Source: an uncultured Sphingomonadaceae bacterium
GTDB lineage: Bacteria; Pseudomonadota; Alphaproteobacteria; Sphingomonadales; Sphingomonadaceae
Direction of reading: 5' to 3'
NCBI GenBank assembly: GCA_903871605.1
Contig: CAIQHF010000012.1
Coordinates: 62,001-126,000 of the forward strand
Length of the DNA stretch: 64,000 nucleotides
Shown: piece by piece, positions 1 through 10,140 of the stretch
Numbering within the stretch: the first letter of the stretch is position 1
Layout of the letters: each line of letters opens with the position of its first letter
The notes under the pieces: model-generated
What the model was told of the DNA's origin: nothing
Database searches by the model: none
The model's input: the letters and a program-made list of their open reading frames with translations, nothing else
Made by a program: the position numbers and the translations under genes

Positions 1-2
1 GC

Positions 3-50
3 TATCGCATCCCCGCGCGCCCCGCGGTTGACGAGGACGAGGAGGGCTGA
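3..50 (+). CDS. C-terminal stub of an unidentified protein (cut by window edge)
   Basis: An open frame enters from the left edge and stops at TGA 48-50. The visible 15 residues end in an acidic tail (VDEDEEG). No family can be assigned from so little sequence. Acidic C-terminal tails of this kind are common, and the frame choice rests only on that tail and on its GC-rich third positions, so this is a tentative partial gene. Confidence 0.4.
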   Translation, partial: YRIPARPAVDEDEEG

Positions 51-73
51 ACCCTGGGGGGTGCGACGGGGGC

Positions 74-103
74 TGGACAGCGGCGCCGTCCGGCCTCTAT
101 AGG
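74..103 (+). promoter_or_regulatory. Likely sigma-70 promoter for tRNA-Phe
   Basis: TGGACA (74-79) and TATAGG (98-103) are separated by 18 bases and lie about 30 bases before the mature tRNA-Phe 5' end. The -35 matches TTGACA at 5 of 6 positions and the -10 matches TATAAT at 4 of 6. Position in front of a stable RNA gene supports the reading; the start site is inferred. Confidence 0.5.
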
Positions 104-131
104 CGCGCCTCGCCTCGCGAAAACGAGGCGT

Positions 132-207
132 GCCCGGGTAGCTCAGTTGGTAGAGCACGTGACTGAAAATCACGGTGTCGGCGGTTCGACTCCGTCCCCG
201 GGCACCA
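132..207 (+). tRNA. tRNA-Phe, anticodon GAA
   Basis: A complete 76-base cloverleaf can be drawn. The acceptor stem GCCCGGG pairs with CCCGGGC, followed by A and an encoded CCA end (205-207). The D-arm contains AGCTCAGTTGGTAGAGC, the anticodon loop reads CTGAAAA with GAA decoding UUC/UUU, and the T-arm has GGTTCGACTCC. It resembles the bacterial tRNA-Phe consensus closely. It sits alone, between a gene stub and a ParA-type gene. Confidence 0.97.
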
Positions 208-422
208 TTTTCCCCACGTACCGGCGTCGCGTGCAACCGCGTTCGCACCAAATTCGCAACGCCCGGCATAGCAGCGCCGCATCGATCGGTACGGCGAGCA
301 ACGCTGGCGATGTCGCAGCCGGAATCGCGCACATCCCTGTCTTCCCGGGAAGCTGCCGCATCGCGCGGCATGAGTCCGCCTCCCCTATGCGCCGCGGCGC
401 GATCGGCGCTATGCTGGCCGCC

Positions 423-1148
423 ATGACGGCGATCGCGATCTATAGCGCCAAGGGCGGTGTGGGAAAGACGACGCTGGCGGTCAATCTCGCCTGGGCGTCG
501 GCGGTGCGATCAAGCCGGCGGACGTTGCTGTGGGATCTCGACGCGCAGGCCGCCGCAAGCTTCATCCTCGCGACCAAGGCCGCCAAAGCCTCGGCGCGCG
601 AGGTGATCGAGCGGGCGCTCGATCCGGACGCGGCGATCGTGCCGACCGCGATACCGCGGCTCGATCTGCTCACAGCGGACGCCTCCATCCGCGGGCTCGA
701 CGCGCTGTTCGCCTCGCTCGACAAGAAGAAGCGGCTGCGCCGGCTGATGGCGGACCTGGCCCGGCGCTACGACCGCATCCTGCTCGATTGTCCGCCCGGC
801 CTCGGCGATACCAGCGACCAGGTGATCCGCGCCGCCAATCTGATCGTGATGCCGATCATCCCCTCGACGCTGTCGCGGCGCGCCTATGAGGAGGTCCGTG
901 CGCATCTCGGCCATCAGCACAAAGGCGTGACGCCGATCCTCCCCGTCTTCTCGATGGCGGACCGTCGGCGATCGGCGCACCGCGCGGCGATCGCGGCGGA
1001 CCCCGACTGGCCGGTGATCCCGATGGCGAGCGCCGCCGAGGAGATGGCCGACCGTCATGCCGCGATCGGCGCCTATGCGCCGCGCTCGCCGGTCGCGGTC
1101 GCGGTGACGCAGTTGTGGACCGCGATCGAGCGGCGGCTGACGCGCTGA
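423..1148 (+). CDS. ParA/MinD-type P-loop ATPase
   Basis: This 241-residue protein opens with the deviant Walker A motif KGGVGKTT at residues 10-17, and has the Walker B-like LLDCPPG near residue 120, both signatures of the ParA/Soj/MinD family. These ATPases position DNA or protein cargo. There is no adjacent parB, replication gene or cell-division gene, so this is an orphan whose cargo cannot be named. The frame is open further upstream through the tRNA region, but that part reads nothing like a protein of this family. ATG 423 places the P-loop at its usual distance from the N-terminus; ATG 411 is an alternative. Confidence 0.85.
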   Translation: MTAIAIYSAKGGVGKTTLAVNLAWASAVRSSRRTLLWDLDAQAAASFILATKAAKASAREVIERALDPDAAIVPTAIPRLDLLTADASIRGLDALFASLDKKKRLRRLMADLARRYDRILLDCPPGLGDTSDQVIRAANLIVMPIIPSTLSRRAYEEVRAHLGHQHKGVTPILPVFSMADRRRSAHRAAIAADPDWPVIPMASAAEEMADRHAAIGAYAPRSPVAVAVTQLWTAIERRLTR

Positions 1149-1170
1149 CGCGGGCGAGTCCCAATTTCCC

Positions 1171-1249
1171 CCTTCGTCCTGAACCTGTCGAAGGACGTGA
1201 TACAAGCGACGCGCCTGGGCACGCACGTCGACAGGCTCGGCGCAAACGG
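1171..1249 (+). repeat. Paired palindromic intergenic repeat
   Basis: Two half-elements face each other: a left arm with CTTCGTCCTGAACCTGTCG and AAGGACGTG, and a right arm with CACGTCGACAGGCTCGGCGC and AAACGG. It occupies the space between the convergent ParA-type gene and hutF. The element at 7851-7930 is a clear relative. Such paired palindromes behave as REP-like repeats in sphingomonad genomes. Confidence 0.65.
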
Positions 1250-1269
1250 TCTTGGTGAAGGTAGCAACC

Positions 1270-2610
1270 TCAGGCGGAAAGGCGTCTGAGCGTCCGGCGA
1301 TACCGCGCCACGACGGTTTCGTGCGCGACATGGCGGCCCCCGCCGACCAACTGCCGGCCGCCACGCCAAACCGCATCGACACGGCCGCGCGCAAATATCC
1401 AGCGATCGAGCAGCGCATCCCCCGCCGCGCCGTCACCATCAACCTCGAGCGCGACGATATCCGCCGGCGCACCCACCTCAAGCCCGCTGGTGCGCGCGCC
1501 GAGCGCCTGCCCCCCGCCCGCCAGCGCGCGATCGAACAGCGTGCGTCCGGTCGAGCGGCCATCCCGCGCGAGCACGTTGCGCTGGCGATGCAGCAGCCGC
1601 TGGCCGTATTCGAGCAACCGCAGCTCTTCGGCGGCATCGATGCGGACGTTCGAATCCGATCCGATGCCGAACCGCCCGCCGCCATCGAGCAGCGCGCCCG
1701 CCGGAAACAGGCCGTCGCCGAGATTGGCCTCGGTGATCGGGCAGATCCCGACGACCGCGGCGCTAGCGGCGATTCCGGCAAGCTCGCCCGGCTCGACATG
1801 CGTCGCGTGGACGAGGCACCAGCGCTCGTCGACGGGGGCGTTGTCGAGCAGCCACTCGACCGGGCGCCGGCCGCTCCAGGCGAGACACGCCGCGACCTCG
1901 GGCAGCTGTTCGGCGATGTGGATATGGACAGGCCCGTCGGGCGCCAGCGCGAGCAGCGCGGTAAGCTGCTCGGGCGTCACCGCGCGCAGCGAATGCGGGG
2001 CGACGCCGAGCACGGCATCGTCGAGCCCCGCGAGCGTCGTCGCACAGTCCGCGCGCAACCGAGCGAAGTCGGCGATGTCGGTCACGAAGCGCCGTTGCGC
2101 GTGGCTCGGGGCGACGCCGCCGAAGCCGGCATGCGCATAGAACACCGGCAGCAGCGTCAGCGCGATGCCGGTCTCCGCGCTCGCCTCGGCGATCGCCGCC
2201 GCCATCCGCGCGGGCTCGCCGTAGCCGCGACCGTCGACGTCGTGGTGGAGATAATGGAATTCGCCGGCGCGCGTGAAACCCGCCTCGAGCATCTCGACAT
2301 AGGCCATCGCGGCGACGGCGCAGACATCCTCGGGGGTGAGGCGGCCGACCAGCCGATACATCGCCTCGCGCCAGCTCCAGAAATCGTCGCGCGCGGCGCC
2401 GCCCGGCGCCTCGGCCAGCCCCGCCATCGCGCGCTGGAAGGCATGGCTGTGGAGGTTGGGCAAACCCGGCAGCGCGACGCCGTGGCGCGAGTCGCCGGGT
2501 TGCGGCGGGGCGCCGATCTCGATCGCGCCGATGCGCATGCCCGCGAGCACGATCCGCACCTCGTGCGCCCAGCCGCCCGGCAGAAGCGCAGTCTCGAACC
2601 ACAAAGACAT
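1270..2610 (-). CDS. hutF: Formimidoylglutamate deiminase (HutF)
   Basis: HutF hydrolyses N-formimino-L-glutamate to N-formyl-L-glutamate and ammonia, the fourth step of the five-step histidine degradation route. The 446-residue protein is an amidohydrolase-superfamily TIM barrel. It shows the metal-binding LHSH at residues 53-56, [21 protein letters not shown] and IGSDSN in the expected order. ATG 2608-2610 was chosen because [14 protein letters not shown] is the usual HutF-like N-terminus; the frame is open beyond it only as antisense to hutI. It is divergent from hutI with about 42 bases between, and pairs functionally with hutG, whose substrate it makes. Confidence 0.93.
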   Translation of the reverse strand: MSLWFETALLPGGWAHEVRIVLAGMRIGAIEIGAPPQPGDSRHGVALPGLPNLHSHAFQRAMAGLAEAPGGAARDDFWSWREAMYRLVGRLTPEDVCAVAAMAYVEMLEAGFTRAGEFHYLHHDVDGRGYGEPARMAAAIAEASAETGIALTLLPVFYAHAGFGGVAPSHAQRRFVTDIADFARLRADCATTLAGLDDAVLGVAPHSLRAVTPEQLTALLALAPDGPVHIHIAEQLPEVAACLAWSGRRPVEWLLDNAPVDERWCLVHATHVEPGELAGIAASAAVVGICPITEANLGDGLFPAGALLDGGGRFGIGSDSNVRIDAAEELRLLEYGQRLLHRQRNVLARDGRSTGRTLFDRALAGGGQALGARTSGLEVGAPADIVALEVDGDGAAGDALLDRWIFARGRVDAVWRGGRQLVGGGRHVAHETVVARYRRTLRRLSA

Positions 2611-2652
2611 CACACCTCCGGCGTCGTCCGGCTGGACAGGGTGGCGGCGGTC

Positions 2653-3882
2653 ATGCTTGTGAGTGATCGCATGGCGCCCCCCTTCTCCTGCGACACGCTG
2701 TGGCAATTTGCCAGCCTCGCGACGATGGCGGGCGACGGGCTCGGCATCGTCGAGCGCGGCGTCGTGGCGGCGAAGGGCGGCCGCATCCTGTACGCGGGCG
2801 ATGCGGCGCAAGCCCCCGATTTCGATGCCGCCGAGACGATCGATTGCGCCGGCCGCTGGATCACGCCGGGGCTGATCGATTGCCACACCCACCTCGTCCA
2901 CGCCGGCGACCGCGCGGGCGAATGGGCGATGCGCCTGGAGGGCGCGACCTATGAGGAGATTGCGCGCGCGGGCGGCGGGATCGTCTCGACGATGCGCGCC
3001 ACGCGCGAAGCGAGCGAAGCGGCGCTGGTCGCGAGCGCGCTGCCGCGCCTCGACGCGCTGCTCGGCGAGGGCGTCACCACGGTCGAGATCAAGTCGGGCT
3101 ACGGCCTGACCGTCGCCGACGAACTCAAGATGCTGCGCGCCGCGCGCCGGCTCGGCAAGGAACGCGTCGTGCGGATCGCGACCACGCTGCTCGGCGCGCA
3201 CGCGGTGCCGCCCGAACATGCCGGTCGCGCGGACGCCTATGTCGAGCTCGTCTGCGACGAGATGATCCCCGCCGCGATCGGACTCGCCGACGCGGTCGAC
3301 GCCTTCTGCGAGGGCATCGGCTTCTCGCCCACGCAGACCGACCGCGTGCTCGCCGCCGCGCGCGCCGCGGGATTGCAGACCAAACTCCACGCCGAGCAGC
3401 TCTCCGCGCTCCACGGCGCCAGCCTCGCGGCATCGCATGGCGCGCTGTCGGCGGATCATCTCGAACATGCCGACGAGGACGATGCGCGCGCGATGGCGGC
3501 GGCCGGCACGGTCGCAGTGCTGCTACCCGGCGCCTATTATTTCATGCGCGAGACCAAGCGACCGCCCGTCACGGCGCTGCGCGATCACGGCGTCCGCATC
3601 GCGATCGCGACCGACTGCAATCCCGGCACCTCGCCGACGACCTCGCCACTGCTGATGCTCAACATGGCGGCGACGCTGTTCGGGCTGACCGTCACCGAGG
3701 CGCTGCGCGGGATGACGGTCAACGCCGCGCACGCGCTGGGGCTCGCTCACGAGATCGGCACGCTCGAGGCCGGCAAGGCGTGCGACCTCGCGATCTGGGA
3801 CATCGCCGCGCCCGCCGAACTGGCCTATCGCATCGGCTTCAATCCCCTCCATATGCGCGTGAAGGACGGCCGATGCTGCTGA
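2653..3882 (+). CDS. hutI: Imidazolonepropionase (HutI)
   Basis: HutI hydrolyses 4-imidazolone-5-propionate to N-formimino-L-glutamate, the third histidine degradation step. This 409-residue amidohydrolase has the metal-binding [12 protein letters not shown] segment near residues 75-86, [23 protein letters not shown] and [10 protein letters not shown], all typical of HutI. Starts at ATG 2653, GTG 2659 and ATG 2671 are all possible; 2653 has a weak purine run upstream, and 2671 would give 403 residues, also within the family range. The end overlaps hutH by 10 bases, which argues for co-transcription and coupled translation in hutIHGU. Confidence 0.93.
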   Translation: MLVSDRMAPPFSCDTLWQFASLATMAGDGLGIVERGVVAAKGGRILYAGDAAQAPDFDAAETIDCAGRWITPGLIDCHTHLVHAGDRAGEWAMRLEGATYEEIARAGGGIVSTMRATREASEAALVASALPRLDALLGEGVTTVEIKSGYGLTVADELKMLRAARRLGKERVVRIATTLLGAHAVPPEHAGRADAYVELVCDEMIPAAIGLADAVDAFCEGIGFSPTQTDRVLAAARAAGLQTKLHAEQLSALHGASLAASHGALSADHLEHADEDDARAMAAAGTVAVLLPGAYYFMRETKRPPVTALRDHGVRIAIATDCNPGTSPTTSPLLMLNMAATLFGLTVTEALRGMTVNAAHALGLAHEIGTLEAGKACDLAIWDIAAPAELAYRIGFNPLHMRVKDGRCC

Positions 3883-5393
3883 CCCCCGGCGCCGTCCCGC
3901 TCTCGGACTGGCGCGCAATCTACCAGGGCGCGACGCCCGCGCTCGATCCCGATTGCCGGCCCGCGATCGCCGAAGGCGCAGCGGCAGTGGCGCGCATATT
4001 GGCAAGGGGCGAGCCGGTCTACGGGATCAACACCGGCTTCGGGAAGCTGGCGACGGTGCGGATCGAGGCGCCGGATCTCGCAACACTCCAGCGCAACATC
4101 GTGCTCAGCCACGCCGCGGGCGTCGGCGACCCGATGCCCGTGCCCGTCGCGCGGCTGATGATGGCGCTCAAGCTCGCCAGCCTCGCGCGCGGCGCCTCGG
4201 GGGTGCAGCCCGCGACCGTCGCGCTGATCGAGGCGATGCTCGACCGGGGGCTGACCCCGGCGGTGCCCGCGCAGGGCTCGGTCGGCGCGTCGGGCGACCT
4301 CGCCCCGCTCGCGCACATGACCGCGGCGATGCTCGGCGTCGGCGAGATCTTCGTGAACGGCGTCGCGATGCCCGCCGACCAGGCGCTTGCCGATGCGCAT
4401 CTCTTCCCGCTGACGCTCGGCCCCAAGGAGGGGCTCGCGCTGCTCAACGGCACGCAATTCTCCTGCGCCTATGCGCTCGCCGGGTTGTTCGAGGCCGAGC
4501 GGCTGTACCGCGCCGCGCTGGTCACCGGCATCCTCTCGACCGAGGCCGCCAAAGGATCGGACGCGCCCTTCGATCCGCGCATCCACGCGCTGCGCGGCCA
4601 CAAGGGCCAGATCGAGACCGCCGATGCGCTCCGCCGCTTGATGGAGGACTCCGCGATCCGCGCCTCGCACCGGGTCGACGATATCCGCGTCCAGGACCCC
4701 TATTGCCTGCGCTGCCAGCCGCAGGTGATGGGCGCGATCCTCGACCTGCTTCGTCAGGCCGCGACGACGCTACTCACCGAGGCGAACGGCGTCTCGGACA
4801 ATCCGCTGATCTTTCCTGAGACCGACGAGGCGCTGTCGGGCGGCAATTTCCACGCCGAGCCCGTCGCCTTCGCCGCCGACATGATCGCGCTCGCGCTGTG
4901 CGAGATCGGGAGCCTGGCCGAGCGGCGGATCGCGATGCTGGTCGATCCCGCGCTGTCCGGCCTGCCCGCCTTCCTAACGCCCAGGCCGGGGCTCAATTCG
5001 GGCTTCATGATCCCGCAGGTCACCGCCGCCGCTTTGGTCTCCGAGAACAAGCAGCGCGCGACCCCGGCGAGCGTCGATTCGATCCCGACCTCGGCGAACC
5101 AGGAGGATCATGTGTCGATGGCGGCGCATGGGAGCCGGCGGTTGCGCGAGATGGCGGCGAATGTCGATGCGATCCTCGGCATCGAGCTTCTCGCCGGCGC
5201 GCAGGGCTGCGACTTCCACGCGCCGCTGACCGCGAGCCCACCGGTCGAGGCGGTGCGCGCACTGCTTCGTGCGCAGGTGCCCAAGCTGGTCGACGATCGC
5301 CACATGGCGCCCGACATGGCGGCGGCGACCGCGCTTGTGCGCTCGCCCGCGCTGCTCGCCGCGGTGGGGGCGTTGCCGGGGCTGGCGGCATGA
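3873..5393 (+). CDS. hutH: Histidine ammonia-lyase (HutH)
   Basis: HutH removes ammonia from L-histidine to give urocanate, the entry step of the pathway. The 506-residue length matches the family. The Ala-Ser-Gly triad that cyclises to the MIO electrophile lies in [10 protein letters not shown] at about residues 138-147. Other conserved parts include YGINTGFG near residue 50, [20 protein letters not shown] and SADQEDHV-like [10 protein letters not shown]. The start overlaps the end of hutI, and the stop overlaps the hutG start by four bases (ATGA). Confidence 0.96.
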   Translation: MLLTPGAVPLSDWRAIYQGATPALDPDCRPAIAEGAAAVARILARGEPVYGINTGFGKLATVRIEAPDLATLQRNIVLSHAAGVGDPMPVPVARLMMALKLASLARGASGVQPATVALIEAMLDRGLTPAVPAQGSVGASGDLAPLAHMTAAMLGVGEIFVNGVAMPADQALADAHLFPLTLGPKEGLALLNGTQFSCAYALAGLFEAERLYRAALVTGILSTEAAKGSDAPFDPRIHALRGHKGQIETADALRRLMEDSAIRASHRVDDIRVQDPYCLRCQPQVMGAILDLLRQAATTLLTEANGVSDNPLIFPETDEALSGGNFHAEPVAFAADMIALALCEIGSLAERRIAMLVDPALSGLPAFLTPRPGLNSGFMIPQVTAAALVSENKQRATPASVDSIPTSANQEDHVSMAAHGSRRLREMAANVDAILGIELLAGAQGCDFHAPLTASPPVEAVRALLRAQVPKLVDDRHMAPDMAAATALVRSPALLAAVGALPGLAA

Positions 5394-6187
5394 CCTGGTT
5401 GCACGTCGCGCGATCGGACAGCCCGCTGATTCTCGCCTTCCCGCATGGCGGCAGCGAGGTGCCCGCCGAACTGCTCCCCGCCTTCCGCTCGCGCTGGTGG
5501 GCGGTCCGCGACGCCGATTGGCATATCCGGCCGCTCTACGAGGGCCTCGCCGATGCGACCTGCATTGGGACCGACATCTCGCGCAGCGTGATCGACTGCA
5601 ACCGCAATCCCTCGGGTGCGTCGCTCTATCCGGGGCAGGCGACCACCGGCCTCTGCCCGACCGAGACGTTCGACGACGACCCGCTCTATCGCGCAGGCGA
5701 AAGCCCCGACATCGCCGCGCGCCGCGACACCTGGTTCACCCCCTATCACGCCGCGATCGAGGCCGAGATCGCCCGCCTGCGCGCGATCCACCCGCATGTC
5801 GTGCTCTACGACTGCCATTCGATCCGCAGCCATGTCCCGCGCCTGTTCGACGGCGCGCTGCCGGAACTCAACGTCGGCACTGATGGCGGCAAGACCTGCG
5901 ACATCGCGCTGAGCGATGCCGTCATGGCCGCTTGCCAAGGGCGCACGAACGTCCTCAATGGCCGCTTCCGCGGGGGCTGGACGACGCGGCATTATGGGCG
6001 CCCGCAGGACGGCGTCCACGCGATCCAGATGGAGATCGCGATGCGCGCCTATCTCCGCGAACCCGATGGCGCGCCCGATGAGACCAACTGGCCGCCCGCC
6101 TGGGATCCCGCCTTCGCCGAATCCCTGCGCAACCAGCTCACGCGCATCCTTGCCGCCGCCCTCGACTTCGCGAAAGGCCGTTCATGA
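5390..6187 (+). CDS. hutG: N-formylglutamate deformylase (HutG)
   Basis: HutG hydrolyses N-formyl-L-glutamate to glutamate and formate, finishing the route that uses HutF. The 265-residue protein matches the N-formylglutamate amidohydrolase family: [10 protein letters not shown] near the N-terminus, [15 protein letters not shown], the metal-ligand stretch LYDCHSIRS and [11 protein letters not shown]. It starts at an ATG overlapping the hutH stop and its own stop overlaps the hutU start, both by four bases, so translation is probably coupled across hutH-hutG-hutU. Confidence 0.94.
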   Translation: MTWLHVARSDSPLILAFPHGGSEVPAELLPAFRSRWWAVRDADWHIRPLYEGLADATCIGTDISRSVIDCNRNPSGASLYPGQATTGLCPTETFDDDPLYRAGESPDIAARRDTWFTPYHAAIEAEIARLRAIHPHVVLYDCHSIRSHVPRLFDGALPELNVGTDGGKTCDIALSDAVMAACQGRTNVLNGRFRGGWTTRHYGRPQDGVHAIQMEIAMRAYLREPDGAPDETNWPPAWDPAFAESLRNQLTRILAAALDFAKGRS

Positions 6188-7839
6188 CCCGCCTCGACAA
6201 CGCCCGTCACATCGAAGCGCCGACCGGCACGACGCGCAGCGCCAAGAGCTGGCTGACCGAGGCCCCCTTGCGCATGCTGATGAATAATCTCGACGCGCGG
6301 GTCGCCGAGAACCCGCAGGAGCTCGTCGTCTATGGCGGCATCGGCCGCGCCGCGCGTGATTGGGAGAGTTTCGACCGTATCGTCGATACGCTGCGCCGGC
6401 TCGACGACGACCAGACGCTGCTGATCCAGTCCGGAAAACCCGTCGGCGTGTTCCGCACCCACCCCGACGCGCCGCGCGTGCTGATCGCCAACTCCAACCT
6501 CGTCCCCAAATGGGCGACGTGGGAGCATTTCCACGAACTCGATCGTGCCGGGCTGATGATGTACGGCCAGATGACCGCGGGATCGTGGATCTACATCGGT
6601 ACGCAGGGCATCGTGCAGGGCACCTATGAGACCTTCGTCGAGGCCGGCCGCCAGCATTATGACGGCAACCTCGCGGGCCGCTGGATTCTCACCGCGGGCC
6701 TCGGCGGCATGGGCGGCGCGCAGCCGCTCGCGGCGACGATGGCGGGCGCCTCGTGCCTCGCGATCGAATGCCAGCCGAGCCGGATCGCGATGCGGCTCGA
6801 GACGGGTTATCTCGACCGCGAGGCCGCGACGCTCGACGAGGCGCTCGAGATCGTCACCACATCGAAGACGCCCGTCTCGGTCGGGCTGCTCGGCAACGCC
6901 GCCGACATCTATCCCGAGCTCTTCCGCCGCGGCGTGCGCCCCGATCTCGTCACCGACCAGACCTCGGCGCACGATCCGATCAACGGCTATCTGCCGCAGG
7001 GCTGGACTCTAGACCGATGGATGACCGCGCGCGAAAGCGATCCGGCGTCGGTCGAGAAGGCGTCCAAAAGCTCGATGGCGACGCACGTCCGCGCGATGCT
7101 CGATTTCTGGAAGGCGGGGGTGCCCGTCGTCGATTATGGCAACAACATCCGCCAGGTCGCGCTCGACGAAGGCGTCGCCGACGCCTTCTCTTTCCCCGGT
7201 TTCGTCCCCGCCTATATCCGCCCGCTCTTCTGCCGCGGTATCGGCCCGTTCCGCTGGGCGGCGCTGTCGGGCGACCCGGAGGACATCTATCGCACCGACG
7301 CCAAGGTTAAGGAATTGATGCCCGACGACGCGCATCTCCACCGCTGGCTCGACATGGCGCGCGAGCGGATCCACTTCCAGGGCCTGCCCGCGCGGATCTG
7401 CTGGGTGGGGCTGGGCGACCGCCACCGCCTCGGCCTCGCGTTCAACGAGATGGTGGCGTCAGGCGAGCTCAAGGCGCCCGTCGTGATCGGCCGCGACCAT
7501 CTCGATTCGGGCTCGGTCGCCAGCCCCAATCGCGAGACCGAAGCGATGCGGGACGGATCGGATGCGGTCTCCGACTGGCCGCTGCTCAACGCGCTGCTCA
7601 ACACCGCGTCGGGCGCGACCTGGGTGTCGCTGCATCATGGCGGCGGCGTCGGCATGGGCTATTCGCAGCACAGCGGCATGGTGATCGTCGCCGACGGCAC
7701 CCCCGAGGCGGCCGCGCGCATCGCCCGCGTGCTGTGGAACGACCCCGCCACCGGGGTGATGCGCCACGCCGACGCGGGCTACGAGATCGCCAGGGACTGC
7801 GCGCGCGAGCAGGGGCTGGATATGCCTTCGTTGGGCTGA
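6184..7839 (+). CDS. hutU: Urocanate hydratase (HutU)
   Basis: HutU converts urocanate to imidazolonepropionate using tightly bound NAD as an electrophile, the second pathway step. The 551-residue length is normal for urocanase. The NAD-binding region [17 protein letters not shown] is at about residues 175-191, and the strongly conserved [16 protein letters not shown] and [11 protein letters not shown] segments follow. It is the last gene of the hutIHGU run and is followed by a paired palindrome. Gene order differs from the common hutUHIG order, but the set is complete. Confidence 0.96.
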   Translation: MTRLDNARHIEAPTGTTRSAKSWLTEAPLRMLMNNLDARVAENPQELVVYGGIGRAARDWESFDRIVDTLRRLDDDQTLLIQSGKPVGVFRTHPDAPRVLIANSNLVPKWATWEHFHELDRAGLMMYGQMTAGSWIYIGTQGIVQGTYETFVEAGRQHYDGNLAGRWILTAGLGGMGGAQPLAATMAGASCLAIECQPSRIAMRLETGYLDREAATLDEALEIVTTSKTPVSVGLLGNAADIYPELFRRGVRPDLVTDQTSAHDPINGYLPQGWTLDRWMTARESDPASVEKASKSSMATHVRAMLDFWKAGVPVVDYGNNIRQVALDEGVADAFSFPGFVPAYIRPLFCRGIGPFRWAALSGDPEDIYRTDAKVKELMPDDAHLHRWLDMARERIHFQGLPARICWVGLGDRHRLGLAFNEMVASGELKAPVVIGRDHLDSGSVASPNRETEAMRDGSDAVSDWPLLNALLNTASGATWVSLHHGGGVGMGYSQHSGMVIVADGTPEAAARIARVLWNDPATGVMRHADAGYEIARDCAREQGLDMPSLG

Positions 7840-7850
7840 TCCCCCTCCCC

Positions 7851-7930
7851 CGTTCGTCCTGAGCGAAGTCGAAGGACGTGCTGCGGGCGCAGCTCGTGTC
7901 ACGCACTTCGACTGCGCTCAGTGCGAACGG
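7851..7930 (+). repeat. Paired palindromic intergenic repeat
   Basis: The left arm, 7851-7880, reads CGTTCGTCCTGAGCG then AAGTCGAAGGACGTG. The right arm, 7901-7930, is a near inverse copy (CACTTCGACTGCGCTCAG, then TGCGAACGG). This layout could form a long hairpin at the hutU 3' end. It is the same family as 1171-1249, so both ends of the hut region carry one copy. Confidence 0.7.
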
Positions 7931-7972
7931 AGAAGGGTAGACGCGCTGCCGCCGCAGTCGCAGGATGACGCC

Positions 7973-8773
7973 ATGACCAAGCAGGGCAAAATCCGGGTCG
8001 GCATCGGCGGCTGGACCTACGAGCCGTGGCGCAAGACCTTCTATCCGGAGAAATGGCCGCAGGCGCGCGAGCTCGAATATGCCGCATCCAAGCTGACCGC
8101 GATCGAGGTCAACGGCACCTATTACGGCTCGCAAAAGCCCGCGACCTTCGCATCCTGGGCGAAGGCGGTGCCCGACGGCTTCGTGTTCAGCCTCAAGGCC
8201 TCGCGCTTCTGCACCAACCGCAAGCTGCTCGCCGAGGGCGGCGCGTCGATCGAGAAATTCCTGTCGCAGGGCATCGTCGAATTGGGCGACAAGCTCGGCC
8301 CGATCCTGTGGCAGTTCATGCCGACCAAGAAATTCGAGGCGGAGGATTTCGGCGGCTTCCTCGCGCTGCTGCCCGCCAAGCAGGACGGGCTGGCGCTCCG
8401 CCATGTCGTCGACGTGCGGCACGAGAGCTTTCGCGATCCCGCGTTCGTGGCGCTGTGCCGCAAGGCGGTGGTGTCGATCGTCCACAGCCACTCGAACGAC
8501 TATCCGCAAATCGGCGACGCCAGCGGCCCGGTGTCCTACGCGCGGCTGATGATGACGCGCGAAGACGAGGCGACCGGCTACACAAGCGCCGAGATCGAGC
8601 GCTGGGTCGGCGTCGCGAAGGATTGGGCGAAGGGTAGGACGCCGGACATCTTCCCGCTCGCCGCCCCCGACGACGTGCCGCCGCCCACGCCGCGCGACGT
8701 GTTCCTGTTCTATATCAGCGGCGCCAAGGTCCGCGCGCCGCACGCGGCGATGGCGACGATCGCGCGGCTCTGA
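7973..8773 (+). CDS. DUF72 family protein
   Basis: The 266-residue protein belongs to the DUF72 (YecE-like) family, TIM-barrel proteins of unknown biochemical role. It has the characteristic start VGIGGWTYEPWR, the EVNGTYYG segment near residue 45, FSLKASRF and the central DVRHESF with a later YARLM. Length is typical. It is monocistronic between two palindromic repeats, and neither neighbour suggests a function. ATG 7973 precedes the conserved core by about ten residues, so the start is reasonable. Confidence 0.85.
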   Translation: MTKQGKIRVGIGGWTYEPWRKTFYPEKWPQARELEYAASKLTAIEVNGTYYGSQKPATFASWAKAVPDGFVFSLKASRFCTNRKLLAEGGASIEKFLSQGIVELGDKLGPILWQFMPTKKFEAEDFGGFLALLPAKQDGLALRHVVDVRHESFRDPAFVALCRKAVVSIVHSHSNDYPQIGDASGPVSYARLMMTREDEATGYTSAEIERWVGVAKDWAKGRTPDIFPLAAPDDVPPPTPRDVFLFYISGAKVRAPHAAMATIARL

Positions 8774-8810
8774 AACGCGCTTGCCGCGCGGCGGGCAACG
8801 CTTCCCACTT

Positions 8811-8901
8811 CGTCATCCCGGACTTGATCCGGGATCCATAGACGCGGCGCCTTACCGCCCGGCGCTGCGCATATGGATTCCCGCCTTCGCGGGAATGACG
8901 G
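8811..8901 (+). repeat. Paired palindromic repeat between DUF72 gene and nhaA
   Basis: The first arm contains GTCATCCCGGACTTGATCC followed by GGGATCCAT. The second arm, 8873-8901, contains ATGGATTCCCGCCTTCGCGG then GAATGAC, itself a hairpin with a TTCG loop. This TTCCCGCGAAGGCGGGAATCC family is the one that resembles the extra segment inside edd at 25369-25428. Confidence 0.75.
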
Positions 8902-8977
8902 GTGAAGTCATATTCGGGTCGAAAATCTGCTCGATCGAGGGCTGTCATTCCGTCGATACCTTCGCCAAACCCGTCGC

Positions 8978-10132
8978 ATGATCCGCCGCTCCTTCCTCGC
9001 CGTGCGCGATACGCTGTCGGGCGAGGCCGCACCCGGCGTGGTGCTGATGCTCGCCGCCGCCGCCGCGCTGATCGTCGCCAATTCGCCCGCCGGCCCGGCG
9101 TACGACCATATCCTCCATGCTGCGATCGGCCCGCTGTCGCTGCTCCACTGGATCAACGACGGGCTGATGGCGATCTTCTTCCTGTTCGTCGGGCTCGAGG
9201 TGAAGCACGAGCTGCTCCGCGGCGATCTCTCGACACCCGCCGCACGCCGGTTGCCGGTGATCGCCGCGCTGGCGGGGATGGCGGTGCCGGCTTTGGTCTA
9301 TCTGGCGGTAACCTGCGGCGATCCGTCGCTTCGGCACGGCTGGGCGATCCCGTCGGCAACCGACATCGCCTTCGCGATCGGCGTGCTCGCGCTTGCCGGG
9401 CGGAAGCTGCCGGCGTCGCTGAAGCTCTTCCTGACGACGGTGGCGATCGTCGACGACATCGGCGCGGTGGCGATCATCGCGCTGGTCTATACAGCCGGGC
9501 TCGACCGTGTCGCGATCGTCGGCGCCGCGGTCGTGCTGGTCGCGCTGCTGCTCATCAACCGGCGCGGCGTGCGGGCATTGTGGCCCTATCTGCTGCTCGC
9601 CGGAATGCTCTGGGTCGCGGTGCTGCGATCGGGCGTCCACGCGACCGTCGCGGGCGTGCTCGCCGCGCTGCTGATCCCGCTGGGCGACGACGGCCACGGC
9701 CCGCTCGAGCGGCTCGAGCATGCGCTGTCGCCATGGGTCGGCTATGCGATCCTGCCGGTGTTCGGCTTCGCCAATGCCGGCGTTGCGCTGGGTGCGGCGC
9801 CGTTCTGGACGCCATTGCCGCTCGGCGTCGCGGCGGGCCTCTTCGTCGGCAAGCAGCTCGGCGTGTTCGGCGCGATGCGCGGCGCCATAGCGCTGCGAAT
9901 CGCCGACCGGCCCGAGGGCGCGGACTGGGTGCAGCTCTACGGAGTCGCGCTGCTCGCCGGGATCGGCTTCACGATGAGCCTGTTCATCGGCGGCCTCGCC
10001 TTCGTCGATCCGCTGCTCGTCGAGGAGGTCAAGGCCGGGGTTCTCGCAGGATCGGCGCTGAGCGCGGTCGCGGGCTTCGCGTTGCTGCGCTGGGCCGATC
10101 GCTGCGCCCGGGACCGCTCAGTGGCGGACTGA
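8978..10132 (+). CDS. nhaA: Na+/H+ antiporter NhaA
   Basis: NhaA exports sodium in exchange for protons across the inner membrane, with a role in pH and salt balance. The 384-residue, strongly hydrophobic protein carries the paired aspartates of the ion-binding site in IVDDIGAVAIIAL at about residues 154-166, preceded by SATDIAFAIGVLAL, and ends with GIGFTMSLFIGGLAF. These are core NhaA signatures. There is no obvious ribosome binding site before ATG 8978. It converges on ssb with only eight bases between the stop codons. Confidence 0.95.
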   Translation: MIRRSFLAVRDTLSGEAAPGVVLMLAAAAALIVANSPAGPAYDHILHAAIGPLSLLHWINDGLMAIFFLFVGLEVKHELLRGDLSTPAARRLPVIAALAGMAVPALVYLAVTCGDPSLRHGWAIPSATDIAFAIGVLALAGRKLPASLKLFLTTVAIVDDIGAVAIIALVYTAGLDRVAIVGAAVVLVALLLINRRGVRALWPYLLLAGMLWVAVLRSGVHATVAGVLAALLIPLGDDGHGPLERLEHALSPWVGYAILPVFGFANAGVALGAAPFWTPLPLGVAAGLFVGKQLGVFGAMRGAIALRIADRPEGADWVQLYGVALLAGIGFTMSLFIGGLAFVDPLLVEEVKAGVLAGSALSAVAGFALLRWADRCARDRSVAD

Positions 10133-10140
10133 CCTCCTCG

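Noticed and set aside
147-422. N-terminal extension of the ParA-type protein through the tRNA
   Set aside because: The open frame runs across tRNA-Phe and a Ser/Arg-rich stretch of no protein character; the Walker A position fits ATG 423.
1252-2652. Long plus-strand open frame opposite hutF
   Set aside because: It is rich in Arg, Pro and Ala and has no family pattern, while hutF on the other strand has all expected motifs. GC-rich DNA gives long antisense frames.
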